Notes under the pieces: generated by a model
Told to the model about the DNA's origin: nothing
What the model saw: only the letters and a program-made list of their open reading frames with translations
The model's database searches: none
Program-made: the position numbers and the translations under genes
Assembly: GCA_035606665.1 (NCBI GenBank)
Contig: DATNEY010000026.1
Coordinates: 1-64,000, forward strand
Source: DASUGC01 sp035606665
GTDB taxonomy: Bacteria; Acidobacteriota; Vicinamibacteria; Vicinamibacterales; SCN-69-37
Length of the DNA: 64,000 bases
Direction: 5' to 3'
Shown here: piece after piece, positions 8,612-16,999 of the stretch
How the letters are laid out: every line of letters starts with the position of its first letter
Position numbering within the stretch: position 1 is the first letter of the stretch

Positions 8612-10800
8612 CCGAACTCCGCGCGCTGACGCTGGCCCGCTGTCGCCGGCGCGAACTGCCGGATCAGGAGGAACAGCTGGAGCGCGAAGCCGGCGGCAAC
8701 CAACGTGACCGCACATCCGATCGCCACAAGTGCGTTCGGCAGTGTCGGTTCGATCAATGTGCGCCGCAATAGTCCGCCGAGGATGCCGAGCCCAACGACC
8801 GGGGGCACAAAACCCAGAGCGCTCCCCAGCAGGTAGCTGCCGAATCGGACCTTGCCGGCTCCGCAGAGCAGGTGAAGGGGCGTGGCCGAGGCGGCGGTAG
8901 CGAACCGGAGGAGTGCCGGTGCTCCTGTCCCGTTCCGGCACAACCGCCGTCCCAACCGGTACGAGCGGGCGCTGATCCAGCGCGTCACCATCGGAAGCCC
9001 GACCGCTCGTCCGAACGCATAGCCAGTCGTCGCGACTGCGATCGATCCAATGAATGACGCTGTCACTCCTGCAGTCGGCCCGAGCGCGGTGGCCGCCGCC
9101 AGCGTCAGCAACCCTTTCGGCACCAGGCACCAGGCGCCCGCAATGAACAGGCCCGCGGCCGCCACTACGGTGGTCCACTCGTGATCGACGGATCGGACGA
9201 ATGAACGAATCGCGACAAGCCAGGCCGGTGCGGACGCCTGTCCGCTGGACCAGCCCACAAAGAGGGCAGCCGCCAGGATGGCCGCCGGCAGAATCCACTC
9301 GCGCATGGGACTGCGGTCGGCGCCGAGGTCCACCGCGGGAAGAATGGGATCGACATCCGGTCCGAAGCCGATTGGCTCACCTGGATCCGTGGTCGTCTGA
9401 AGCGTCTCGCTCACTTCGGGCGCGTCTTCTACTTCGGCGATTTCGATGAGCGTTCGATCGTTACCGGTACGCGCGTCGATGAGCGCGCACATCGATCCCC
9501 GATGCCGGTCCTGGCCTTTGAGCTCGGCCGCTATCGTGTCTTCATCGGATCCGAGATGTTCAGCAAGCAGCCTCGCGAGAACCGCACTGATCCCGCGTCG
9601 CACCTCGGCGTCCTGATCGGGCGCAGCACCGACAGAGACATCACACTCGGTATCCATGCCCATCGAACGGTTCGACAGATTGGCGGACCCAACCCTCAGC
9701 AGAGTGTCATCAACGATCATCACCTTCGAATGGATGAAGGTCTGGACGTTATTCGCCCGCGAGGCCGTCGGGCTGACGATGCGCAGCCGCTTGTGACGGT
9801 CGGCGCTTCTCAGTTTCCGGAGTGCCGCCTCACGAAACCTTCCCATCGTCGTCTGCTCGAGCCATCCCTGGCATTCGTGCGGACTGACCACCACGACTTC
9901 GGGGCCATCGGATTCGCGGAGCCGGGCGGCAATCGCGTCCGCGATGCCGGCGTTCGTAAAGTATTGGTTCTCGATGTAGATGCGGTGGCGCGCGGCCGCA
10001 ATGCTCTCGAGAGTGAGCGCCTCGCATTCGCGCACGGCAGGCGCGGGACTGGCTTCAGGAATCGTTCGAGAGATCGCGACGTCCGCGTCAGTGAAGTCCG
10101 GCTGCACGTCCTCCGGCCAGGTGCTGTCGCCTCGGGGATCGACGGCAGGCAGCTTCGTCGCGCCGAGAAGCCGCCAGCGCTCGCGCGACAATTCGCCCAG
10201 GCTCGCGGCCGCGTCGCCGTCCATCATCATCTGTACTTCGTGGTACGGGCCGTACGGCGTTCCTGTGACTGTGACGCGTTCGGGTTCCTCGATCCGATGT
10301 GCGGTCGTGTCCCATCGGTGGCCCGTGAGATCGAGACTGCCGCTGAAGGCGAGCGCGTCGTCGACGACGACGACCTTCTGATGGTGGCAGGCGCCCCACG
10401 GGTGCCGGCCGTCGTAGCCGAAGCGCACGCGGCGCGGCGTTCGCCAACCGAGACGGTACCGTGACAGCGGATCCCGCTCGAGCGAATAGAGGGAGCTGTA
10501 ATCCCAGGTGAGGATGTAGCAGCGCAGGCGCGGCCGGCGGCGTGCGATGAAGCGGATGAGATCGTCAAGGTGTGTCGGGCCGTCGTCCGGGGATTCGCCC
10601 GGCAGGAGATTCGCGCGGCTCGCAATGTCCCAACCGAGAACGAAGACGGTGCGTTCGGCCTGGAGGAGCGCTTGTCTCACCAACCGGAAGTACTCCGCGC
10701 CGTCCTGAATGACGCGGATGCGGCTGGCGCGATCCAGGCGCCAACAGGTACGGCCGGGCACAAGGATGGAGTCGCGGGCCTGGTCGCTCGTGACTGCCAT
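8608..10800 (-). CDS. Phospholipase D / cardiolipin synthase-like protein fused to a VTT (SNARE-associated) membrane domain
   Basis: 730 residues. Two HKD motifs are intact: HQKVVVVD near residue 138 and HSKVMIVD near 354, each followed by the conserved GS-x-N/D-L block (SGSLDL, GSANLSNRS). This is the catalytic pair of PLD transphosphatidylases such as ClsB. After about residue 490 come membrane segments and a VTT/DedA-type domain (about 560-700). The fusion implies that lipid synthesis or transfer is tied to a VTT scramblase-like module in the inner membrane. It lies 37 bp after the BON gene and overlaps the EEP gene, so the three form one operon probably started from the promoter at 11476-11491. 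Confidence 0.9.
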   Translation of the reverse strand: MAVTSDQARDSILVPGRTCWRLDRASRIRVIQDGAEYFRLVRQALLQAERTVFVLGWDIASRANLLPGESPDDGPTHLDDLIRFIARRRPRLRCYILTWDYSSLYSLERDPLSRYRLGWRTPRRVRFGYDGRHPWGACHHQKVVVVDDALAFSGSLDLTGHRWDTTAHRIEEPERVTVTGTPYGPYHEVQMMMDGDAAASLGELSRERWRLLGATKLPAVDPRGDSTWPEDVQPDFTDADVAISRTIPEASPAPAVRECEALTLESIAAARHRIYIENQYFTNAGIADAIAARLRESDGPEVVVVSPHECQGWLEQTTMGRFREAALRKLRSADRHKRLRIVSPTASRANNVQTFIHSKVMIVDDTLLRVGSANLSNRSMGMDTECDVSVGAAPDQDAEVRRGISAVLARLLAEHLGSDEDTIAAELKGQDRHRGSMCALIDARTGNDRTLIEIAEVEDAPEVSETLQTTTDPGEPIGFGPDVDPILPAVDLGADRSPMREWILPAAILAAALFVGWSSGQASAPAWLVAIRSFVRSVDHEWTTVVAAAGLFIAGAWCLVPKGLLTLAAATALGPTAGVTASFIGSIAVATTGYAFGRAVGLPMVTRWISARSYRLGRRLCRNGTGAPALLRFATAASATPLHLLCGAGKVRFGSYLLGSALGFVPPVVGLGILGGLLRRTLIEPTLPNALVAIGCAVTLVAAGFALQLFLLIRQFAPATAGQRQRAEFG

Positions 10801-10837
10801 CCCTGGGCTCGGTCGCGTGGAACGGTCGATGCGACCG

Positions 10838-11425
10838 CTACTTGATCATCAGCTGATCGACGACCTTGGTCACCCCGTCCGTGTTCTTCGCCAGTTGCAT
10901 CGCGCGCGCCTTGCCGGCGGCCGACTTCACGGTGCCTTTGAGCGTCACGACGTGGTTGGCGGTGTCGACGTTGATGTCCGAGCCCTTGAGGGCGTCCTCA
11001 CCCAGGAAGAACCACTTGACCTTCGTCGTGATCCACGCGTCAGTGATTTTTTCGCCCGTCTTCGTGAGGCCGGACTTGACCCGCTCCGTGACGGTCTTGT
11101 CCTCGTTCGGATCGACCGCGATGTCGTTCTGGACGCGCGTCACCCCGGTCACTTTGGCGAGCCGGCCGGCTTCCGCCTTTTGCGCCGCAGTGGCTACGTC
11201 GCCGGAAAGCGTGACGACGCCCTTTTCTACCTTGACCTTCACGTCGTATTTACGAACGACATTGCTCGTTTCCAGCCTGTAGTTGACACGGTCCTTGATC
11301 GAATCGTCCGTCACCGCCGGACTGGCCGGGGCGGACGTACGGGCCTGCGCCGCAGCCGGCGCGGGGCTGGCCGTGACGACGAACGCGGCGAATAACGCCG
11401 CGCTTGAGAATGATTTGAGCAGCAT
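10838..11425 (-). CDS. Periplasmic protein with two BON domains (OsmY-like)
   Basis: 195 residues. A signal peptide ending at AAAQA is followed by two BON domains (roughly 50-115 and 130-195), each with the alternating hydrophobic pattern and V-x-L-x-G (VVTLSGDV, VVTLKGTV). OsmY-type proteins bind the periplasmic face of membranes and are induced by osmotic or envelope stress. I choose ATG 11425, which has GGAGGG upstream and starts at the signal peptide. The in-frame ATG at 11464 would coincide with the predicted transcription start (about 11465). It is the first gene of a BON - PLD/VTT - EEP operon. Confidence 0.9.
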   Translation of the reverse strand: MLLKSFSSAALFAAFVVTASPAPAAAQARTSAPASPAVTDDSIKDRVNYRLETSNVVRKYDVKVKVEKGVVTLSGDVATAAQKAEAGRLAKVTGVTRVQNDIAVDPNEDKTVTERVKSGLTKTGEKITDAWITTKVKWFFLGEDALKGSDINVDTANHVVTLKGTVKSAAGKARAMQLAKNTDGVTKVVDQLMIK

Positions 11426-11475
11426 GATGATTTCCCTCCAAACTCTGGGCTCGGACTGAGCCACCCTTCAACAGT

Positions 11476-11491
11476 CTCAAGACGCGTGCCA
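11476..11491 (-). promoter_or_regulatory. Sigma54-type promoter for the BON/PLD/EEP operon
   Basis: Minus strand TGGCACGCGTCTTGAG. The -24 half TGGCACG is perfect; the -12 half is TTGA instead of TTGC, as at 6704 and 16959. There are 10 bases between GG and GA. Predicted start is near 11465, giving a leader of about 40 bases with GGAGGG before ATG 11425. Confidence 0.75.
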
Positions 11492-11686
11492 CGCGTATCG
11501 CACGGTGATCGCTCCCATCCCATGGGCGTTCCACAATCGCGCGCAGGGACTGAGCGTTGGATCACCCACTGTGTGTAGCTGGTTGCTCCCCGGCGGACTG
11601 CCGCCAATCTCATGGCAGATGGCCCGTGGTACTTGCTTTGCTCGATTCCTGCGTGCACGCCGCTCAAATCCCACGGGGAGATACGC

Positions 11687-12793
11687 ATGGCCCGCAGAAC
11701 GTCACGCAGAATCCGCTACGCCGTCGTCGGCCTCGGCCACATCGCCCAGGTGGCCGTCCTGCCGGCTTTCGCGCATGCCCGTCGCAACTCGGAGCTTACG
11801 GCGCTCATCAGCGGCGACCGGACCAAACTCGAAGTACTGGGACGCCGGTATCGCGTGAACACGCGGGGAAACTACGACCAGTTCGAACGCTGCCTGAGCG
11901 AGTGTGATGCCGTATACATCGCGACGCCGAATACCGAGCATGCCGAGTTCGCGATCCGCGCAGCGCACGCCGGTGTGCACGTGCTTTGCGAGAAGCCGCT
12001 CTCGACCACCGATGCCGAATGCGCCCGCATCATCCGCGCGTGCCGGGAAGCCGGCGTCAGGATCATGACCGCCTACCGTCTGCACTTCGAACCAATCACC
12101 CTGGAGGTCTTGCGGCTCATCCGAAGCGGCCGAATCGGCGAGCCAAGGGTCTTCGAGTCGACGTTCTCGATGATGGCGAAACCCGGAAACATCCGTACGC
12201 GGCCCGAGACCGGCGGCGGCACGCTCTACGATCTCGGTGTGTACTGCATCAACGCGGCGCGCATGGCATTTGGCGCCGAGCCGGTCGCCGTCGCTGCGTT
12301 TTCCGTGGACGGAGCGCGGTCCGGGTTTCCAGGCGTGGATGAGACTTCTTCAGCCGTGATGCGGTTCGAAGGCGATCGCCTGGCGACGTTTACCGCCAGT
12401 TTCGGCGCGGCGGACGTGTCGAGCTATCGGATCGTCGGCACGAAGGGAGACATCCACGTTCAGCCGGCGTACGACTATGCGGAAGGGCTGGCCTACACCC
12501 TCACGCGCAATGGCAAGGCGATCCGGAAACGGGGCAGGAAGGTCGACCAGTTCGCGGCCGAGTTGCTGTATTTCTCGGACTGCATCCTGAAGGATCGCGA
12601 GCCGGAGCCCTCAGCCGAAGAGGGTGCCTGGGATCTTCGAATCATCGACGCGCTGCTCGAGTCGTCGCGCCGAGGGGAGTTGATTGCCTTGCGGGCCTTC
12701 GGGCCGGAACCGGGGCCACGCGCATCCCAGGCGACGTCACGCCCTGCCGTGCGCAAGCCCCGCACGGTCAAGACCCAGACTCCGCGCGAGTAG
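11687..12793 (+). CDS. Gfo/Idh/MocA family oxidoreductase, glucose-fructose-oxidoreductase-like
   Basis: 368 residues. The N-terminal Rossmann motif is VVGLGHIAQ; the conserved CEKPLS carries the catalytic Lys; the C-terminal domain has GGGTLYDLGVYCINAAR, with Tyr where many family members have His. That form is typical of the GFOR/1,5-anhydrofructose-reductase branch. It would oxidise or reduce a sugar or sugar alcohol with NAD(P). Start ATG 11687 has GGGGAG upstream. No Tat signal is present, so it is cytoplasmic. The last 26 bp overlap the convergent VTT gene. The basic C-terminal tail (about 340-368) is probably disordered. The substrate is unknown. Confidence 0.88.
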   Translation: MARRTSRRIRYAVVGLGHIAQVAVLPAFAHARRNSELTALISGDRTKLEVLGRRYRVNTRGNYDQFERCLSECDAVYIATPNTEHAEFAIRAAHAGVHVLCEKPLSTTDAECARIIRACREAGVRIMTAYRLHFEPITLEVLRLIRSGRIGEPRVFESTFSMMAKPGNIRTRPETGGGTLYDLGVYCINAARMAFGAEPVAVAAFSVDGARSGFPGVDETSSAVMRFEGDRLATFTASFGAADVSSYRIVGTKGDIHVQPAYDYAEGLAYTLTRNGKAIRKRGRKVDQFAAELLYFSDCILKDREPEPSAEEGAWDLRIIDALLESSRRGELIALRAFGPEPGPRASQATSRPAVRKPRTVKTQTPRE

Positions 12794-13463
12794 GTCCGCC
12801 TCCGATGCGGGCTCTCAACATCCGGTTTGCAGCCCAGGCAATCCCGAACGGAATCCCCAGGCAGGCGACCGCCGCCAACACCATCAGCGGCGTCGGATCG
12901 CGTACGACGGCCTGCAACTGATGGCCGAATCCCGCGAGTGCCACGACGAACGCTCCCATACCGAGGAGCGTGCCCAGCATGAAGTCCCGGTACCTCACGC
13001 CGGACGCACCCGCCAGAATGTTCGCGAGCACGAACGGCGCGGGTACTTTTCTCATGAAGAAGACGGCGAGCGTACCGTTGCGCTTCAGCGCGTGGGCGAG
13101 CCTTCTGGCGCGTATCCCTCCGAGCCGCTCGACGCGCTGTCCTCCGGCTAATCTGCCGATTCCGAACCCGACCGACGCACTCAGAAGACAACCGGCCATC
13201 GCGTAGGGAGGGCCAAGCCACGGGCCGAAGGCAATTCCCGTGGCGGCAACCATCAGCAGTACCGGCACCATCAACAGACCGAGCACCGCGAAGGCCAGGG
13301 CCACGATCGGCAGGGCGTACCACTGGCTGCGATGCGTTGCCAGCCACGCTGAGAGCGCCTCCGAGTCCGGCACCGTCCATCGGACGCCGCGCTCCCAGGC
13401 GACCACGCCGGTGACGATGATCGCAATCGCGCCGGCCACGATGGCGAACTCCGTCCACCCCAT
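12768..13463 (-). CDS. TVP38/TMEM64 (VTT domain) family membrane protein
   Basis: About 231 residues with five or six hydrophobic segments and a VTT core (GPWLGPPYAMAGCLLSASVG, GIGRLAGG, MRKVPAPFVLANILAGASGV). This family includes bacterial YdjX-like proteins related to DedA/TMEM41 lipid scramblases. The start is uncertain: ATG 13463 has a weak ribosome site, whereas GTG 13520 has AGGGAG 8 bases upstream and would add 19 residues. The frame stays open far upstream to 14774, but that part is shadow. It is the second VTT module in this region; the other is fused to the phospholipase D. The 3' end overlaps the Gfo/Idh gene. Confidence 0.82.
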   Translation of the reverse strand: MGWTEFAIVAGAIAIIVTGVVAWERGVRWTVPDSEALSAWLATHRSQWYALPIVALAFAVLGLLMVPVLLMVAATGIAFGPWLGPPYAMAGCLLSASVGFGIGRLAGGQRVERLGGIRARRLAHALKRNGTLAVFFMRKVPAPFVLANILAGASGVRYRDFMLGTLLGMGAFVVALAGFGHQLQAVVRDPTPLMVLAAVACLGIPFGIAWAANRMLRARIGGGPTRAESGS

Positions 13464-13693
13464 CCGGCTGCCCGGCAGGTCGGCCGATGAACGCCACGGT
13501 CTGCCTATGTTCGGTAACACCGGCCGTACTCCCTGAACGTGATTGGCAACGGACTCAGCAGCGCCGTGAAATCCGGTTGGCAAAGGAATGAGGCGCGTGG
13601 CTTCGAACACGGTCACGACGTCGATGACTGGCTCACGGCTGAAGCCATCGTTCGGCAGCGCTGCCTGCGGGCCTGATCGAACCGCGGCATTCG

Positions 13694-13933
13694 TCAGCGA
13701 CGCGGCCGCCTGCGAGCCGTTGTTCCCCGCGGGCGCTTTCTGCGCGCGACGACTGCGTGCGGACCGGCTTTGCGCGCCGCCTCGGCGCGCGCGCCCGGCA
13801 CCTCGGGGGAGCGTGTCTCGTCGCCGGGCTTTGTCTCCGGAACATCCGCGTCCTTCTGGAAGTCCGGCAGGTTGTCGCGGCGAAACGCCGCATCGTCCTT
13901 CAACCCGATCTCGAGCTTGTCTTTCCACGTCAT
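13694..13933 (-). CDS. Small basic protein of unknown function under a sigma54-type promoter
   Basis: 79 residues from ATG 13933. The N-terminal part (MTWKDKLEIGLKDDAAFRRD, then NLPDFQKD) looks like a genuine conserved sequence. The tail is Arg/Lys/Pro-rich and probably disordered. No signal peptide or membrane segment. I do not recognise a named family. The case for a real gene rests on the amino-acid character and a near-perfect sigma54 promoter 59-74 bases upstream (13992-14007). About 170-230 bp between it and the VTT gene downstream hold no other gene I can support. Confidence 0.55.
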   Translation of the reverse strand: MTWKDKLEIGLKDDAAFRRDNLPDFQKDADVPETKPGDETRSPEVPGARAEAARKAGPHAVVARRKRPRGTTARRRPRR

Positions 13934-13991
13934 GGACACACCACCAATCAGGGGGCGCGAGGCCCGCGAATGAGTTGACGAGGCGATCAAG

Positions 13992-14007
13992 AGCAAGCCC
14001 AGTGCCA
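13992..14007 (-). promoter_or_regulatory. Sigma54-type promoter for the small basic protein
   Basis: Minus strand TGGCACTGGGCTTGCT. Only one position differs from TGGCACG-N4-TTGCW. GG is at 14006-14005 and GC at 13994-13993, 10 bases apart. Predicted start is near 13981. It is arranged back-to-back with the sigma54 site at 14079-14094. Confidence 0.75.
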
Positions 14008-14078
14008 CTCACGGTAGCGCGGTGCCAAAGGGAATGACCCAGCGGACCGGCCCCGGGTGGTAAAACCTGCGGCGCACG

Positions 14079-14094
14079 GGGCATGCGACTTGCA
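14079..14094 (+). promoter_or_regulatory. Sigma54-type promoter for the IPT/TIG protein
   Basis: GGGCATGCGACTTGCA. It matches TGGCAYG-N4-TTGCW at every position but the first. GG is at 14080-14081 and GC at 14092-14093. Predicted start is near 14105, immediately before the GGGAGG ribosome site and ATG 14118. Confidence 0.8.
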
Positions 14095-14117
14095 CTGATT
14101 AGGGCAGGGAGGTCGCC

Positions 14118-14726
14118 ATGCGTACGATCCTCGCCCTCACCGCCCTCGCTCTCACTGTCGTCACCTGGAGCGAGCCGAAGATTCAGAGCGTTCAACCCGA
14201 TCGGATTGCTGTGTCCGCGCGCGTGCAGCCGATTGTGATTACCGGCGAAAACTTCGAACCGGGCCTGACGCTCGTAGTGTTGAATCCGGCGGGAAAATCG
14301 ACGACGTATTCCGGCCAGGACATCACGGGACGCACGGCTACGACGTTCCGCGTGTCGCTGCCATTCGACACGGCGGGTGCGTATGAACTCGTCGCTGCGA
14401 ACGCCGATGGCGGCCGGTCCACGCCGTTCCGGATCGACGTGAAGAAAGGCGCGAACGCGCCGATGATCGAGCGCGTTCAGCCCGATGAGATCCGGCGAAG
14501 CCAGGAGGCGCAGGTGATCACGATCCGCGGGGCGGGCTTCCAGCCAGGGCTGCGGGTCACGCTGACGGATCCGACAGGCACGGTCACGGTGACAGACGCA
14601 TTCGATCGGCTCGAGTCGTCTATCGTCGTGGCGCGCCTGGTCTTCGAGATCTCCGGCGTCTACGGCCTGACGGTTGCGAACTCTTCGGGCGAGTCCTCGA
14701 ATTCGATCTCGCTGACGATTCGCTAA
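14118..14726 (+). CDS. Secreted protein with two IPT/TIG immunoglobulin-like domains
   Basis: 202 residues. A short signal peptide (MRTILALTALALTVVTWS) is followed by two repeats of about 90 residues. Each opens with a P-x-I-x-x-V-x-P-x-x-I block (PKIQSVQPDRI, PMIERVQPDEI) and holds I-x-G-x-x-F/G-x-P-G-L (ITGENFEPGL, IRGAGFQPGL), the IPT/TIG signature. Such domains are structural or ligand-binding in envelope proteins. No enzyme or anchor is present. GGGAGG precedes the start. The stop overlaps the convergent NtrC-type gene by 4 bp. Its sigma54 promoter places it in the same regulon as the BON protein. Confidence 0.85.
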   Translation: MRTILALTALALTVVTWSEPKIQSVQPDRIAVSARVQPIVITGENFEPGLTLVVLNPAGKSTTYSGQDITGRTATTFRVSLPFDTAGAYELVAANADGGRSTPFRIDVKKGANAPMIERVQPDEIRRSQEAQVITIRGAGFQPGLRVTLTDPTGTVTVTDAFDRLESSIVVARLVFEISGVYGLTVANSSGESSNSISLTIR

Positions 14727-16237
14727 GCGTCTGTATCGGCATCGGCGGCGGCTGTCGCCTCGCCGATGCCGCACTCCTTCATCTTGTTCAGCAGCGTCTT
14801 GTAGCTGACCTTGAGATAGGCCGCGGCCTTCCTGCGATTCCAGTGGAATCTGGTCAGCGCTTCGTCGATCGCCTGCCGTTCGGCGCGCAGGGCCGCGGCT
14901 TTGGCCAGCGCGTGCAGATCGCCCTCGATCTCTGGCTCGGGCGGCTGCGGCGCTGGTGGCTGCGGAGCCGCCGCCCTATGCTGCGCCGCGGCGGCCGGAG
15001 GATTCGACGCCCGTGCGTGCCGGCCCGCGAACAGCCGTGGCGTCTCCGTCTGGGTGAGTCGCGCGAGCTCATTCAGGATCAGCGACTCGTCCTGGAGCAC
15101 GACAAAGCGTTTGATGACGTTCTCGAGCTCGCGGATGTTGCCGGGCCAGCTGTACTCGACCAGCGCGCTCGTAAGCGCCGGCGTCAGCCGCAGACGCGGC
15201 CGCTTGTAGAGCCTCGAGAACTTGGAGAGGAAGTACTCCACGAGGGGAACGATTTCGTCGCTGCGTTCGCGCAGCGGCGGAATGCGGATCTCGATGACCT
15301 GCAGCCGGTAGTACAGATCCTCCCGGAACGTGCCGGCCGCGATCATCGTCTCGAGATCCTGATTCGTCGCGGCGATGATTCGGGCATGGACGCCGATGGT
15401 CCGGTTGCTGCCGAGCCGGGTCAGCTGGCGATCCTGGATCACGTGGAGCAGCTTGGCCTGCAGTGCGGGCGGCGTCTCGCCAATCTCGTCGAGCAGGATT
15501 GTTCCGCGATCGGCGAACTCGAACCGGCCGACGCGCGTGGCGCCGGCGCCCGTGAAGGCGCCGCGCTCGTGCCCGAACATCTCGCTTTCGAGCAGCTCGC
15601 CGGGCAGCGCGGCGCAGTTCACCTTGACGAACGGCTGCGAGCGGCGCTCGGACCGCCGGTGCAGCTCGCGCGCGATGATTTCCTTGCCCACGCCGCTTTC
15701 GCCGGACAGGAGCACGCTGACTTCGCTGTCCGCGACGCGATCGACCATCCTCAGCACGTCCTGCATCGGGCCGTTCGAGGCGTTCCAGCTGGGCTGCGCG
15801 CCCTCGGGATCGTCGGCGAACTGCAGATTCAGCCGCTGAACCTCGCTCATCAGCGATTGCCGTTCGAGCGCGTTCCTGATCGCCGCCTCGAGCGCCGCCT
15901 CGCCAACGCCGTCGGCATCTGCCGGCTTCAGGACGTAGTCAGCCGCGCCGGCCCGAAGGGCTTCGACGATCGTGGCGGGCGCCTGCCGGCCGGACAGCAT
16001 GATGACCTGGACAGTCGGATTGGACTGCCGCAGCGCCTTCAGGATGTCGAAGCCGTCGCGGTTGGGCATCATGACGTCGAGGAGCACGAGGTTCGGCTGA
16101 TAACCCTCGCGAAGCTGCTCGAGCAGCTTCGCGCCGTCGTTGAACGTGTCGACCTCGTAACCGCGGGAGCGGAGCAGTGTTTCGATGAACTCCGTGAAGA
16201 CGGGCTCATCATCGACGACCGCGAGGCGGGCGGTCAC
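14723..16237 (-). CDS. NtrC-family sigma54-dependent response regulator
   Basis: 504 residues. The receiver has VVDDEP and Asp near 52 in LVLLDVMMPNRDG, with Lys in VLKPAD. The AAA+ domain has Walker A GESGVGKE (about 177), GAFTGA (about 227, the sigma54 contact loop), Walker B ILLDEIGE and R-finger region. A Pro/Ala/Gln-rich linker leads to a Fis-type helix-turn-helix (about 455-495, NRRKAAAYLKVSYKTLLNK). GTG 16237 is chosen because it overlaps the stop of the upstream kinase by GTGA; the open frame continues to 16375 only as overlap. It is the obvious candidate activator for the sigma54 promoters in this window. Confidence 0.95.
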   Translation of the reverse strand: MTARLAVVDDEPVFTEFIETLLRSRGYEVDTFNDGAKLLEQLREGYQPNLVLLDVMMPNRDGFDILKALRQSNPTVQVIMLSGRQAPATIVEALRAGAADYVLKPADADGVGEAALEAAIRNALERQSLMSEVQRLNLQFADDPEGAQPSWNASNGPMQDVLRMVDRVADSEVSVLLSGESGVGKEIIARELHRRSERRSQPFVKVNCAALPGELLESEMFGHERGAFTGAGATRVGRFEFADRGTILLDEIGETPPALQAKLLHVIQDRQLTRLGSNRTIGVHARIIAATNQDLETMIAAGTFREDLYYRLQVIEIRIPPLRERSDEIVPLVEYFLSKFSRLYKRPRLRLTPALTSALVEYSWPGNIRELENVIKRFVVLQDESLILNELARLTQTETPRLFAGRHARASNPPAAAAQHRAAAPQPPAPQPPEPEIEGDLHALAKAAALRAERQAIDEALTRFHWNRRKAAAYLKVSYKTLLNKMKECGIGEATAAADADTDA

Positions 16238-16863
16238 GCGGTCGTGGGCGCTCCGGTCCCGTGTCTCAGTGGGAACGTCACGATCAGACCGTTGCCATTT
16301 GCGAGTTTCTGAATCAGACCCGATGACCATGCGATTCTCCTGCCTGCTGCTGCGACCGCAAGTCCGTGCGACCACAAATCAAAGGGCTCGACACCGCCGG
16401 CCGGCTCCGTGCCGGCGGCAAGGAATCTGAGCTCACCCGGCGTTGACTCGACGCGCAAGGTGCGCCCGCTGCCCACGCTTCTCACGACAACGAAGACGGC
16501 CTCGGCGACTTCGCCGGCATCACCGGCCAGCGACACCTGCGCTCCATCCGTGACGGCGGAGGACGCGATCGCGGCCGACTTGTGCTCGGCCAGCCTGCTG
16601 AACTCGGCCACCAGCTCCGACGCCGGAACGTCCGCCGTTCTCACTCGGTCACCGCCCGTATCAAGATCAATGAAGTCGCTGGCATCCTGGCAGAGCCGCG
16701 CCGTCTGGCCCAGCGCCGAGAGGGCCTTGGTCACTGCCCGCTCCGTCTCGGCGGCGGCCGTGAGGCGACCCTCCTGCATCATGCGCAGGTACCCCTGGGC
16801 CACCCCAAGCGGGGTCCGCAGGTCGTGCAGCAGGACGCGCAGAACGCGCTCGGCGTCCGTCAT
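16234..16863 (-). CDS. Small histidine-kinase-like protein with degenerate ATPase domain, partner of the NtrC regulator
   Basis: 209 residues. The H-box LLHDLRTPLGVAQGY puts the phospho-His at residue 13, so there is no sensor domain at all. The C-terminal half has the length of a catalytic domain, but I see no N-box Asn and no D-x-G-x-G. A GLAVAAAGRRIAWSSG stretch sits where the G2 box should be. It may work as a phosphatase or phosphotransfer protein, or as a kinase-like scaffold, rather than an active kinase. It overlaps the regulator gene by GTGA, and the pair is preceded by a sigma54 promoter (16917-16932), implying autoregulation. Confidence 0.8.
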   Translation of the reverse strand: MTDAERVLRVLLHDLRTPLGVAQGYLRMMQEGRLTAAAETERAVTKALSALGQTARLCQDASDFIDLDTGGDRVRTADVPASELVAEFSRLAEHKSAAIASSAVTDGAQVSLAGDAGEVAEAVFVVVRSVGSGRTLRVESTPGELRFLAAGTEPAGGVEPFDLWSHGLAVAAAGRRIAWSSGLIQKLANGNGLIVTFPLRHGTGAPTTA

Positions 16864-16916
16864 TGGATGCTCAGAAGAAACTTCACTATACCCGGCAAAG
16901 TGACACGTCGCGCGGC

Positions 16917-16932
16917 TGCAATAGCACTGCCA
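16917..16932 (-). promoter_or_regulatory. Sigma54-type promoter for the kinase/NtrC operon
   Basis: Minus strand TGGCAGTGCTATTGCA, with GG at 16931-16930 and GC at 16919-16918, 10 bases apart. Both core halves (TGGCA and TTGCA) are perfect. Predicted start is near 16906, about 43 bases before ATG 16863. It lies back-to-back with the site at 16959-16974. Confidence 0.75.
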
Positions 16933-16958
16933 CTACCCGCAGATCATTGACGGAGGCG

Positions 16959-16974
16959 CGGTACAAATCTTGAT
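16959..16974 (+). promoter_or_regulatory. Sigma54-type promoter for the second guanylyltransferase gene
   Basis: CGGTACAAATCTTGAT, with GG at 16960-16961 and GA at 16972-16973, 10 bases apart. It shares AATCTTGAT with the site at 6704-6719 before the paralogous gene. Predicted start is near 16985, 15 bases before ATG 17000. Confidence 0.55.
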
Positions 16975-16999
16975 AAGACGTGCGCGCGACGGGGGGACC

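Noticed and set aside
13464..14774. Long N-terminal extension of the VTT protein frame
   Set aside because: It crosses the small basic gene, two sigma54 promoters and the IPT/TIG gene on the other strand; the composition is non-protein-like.
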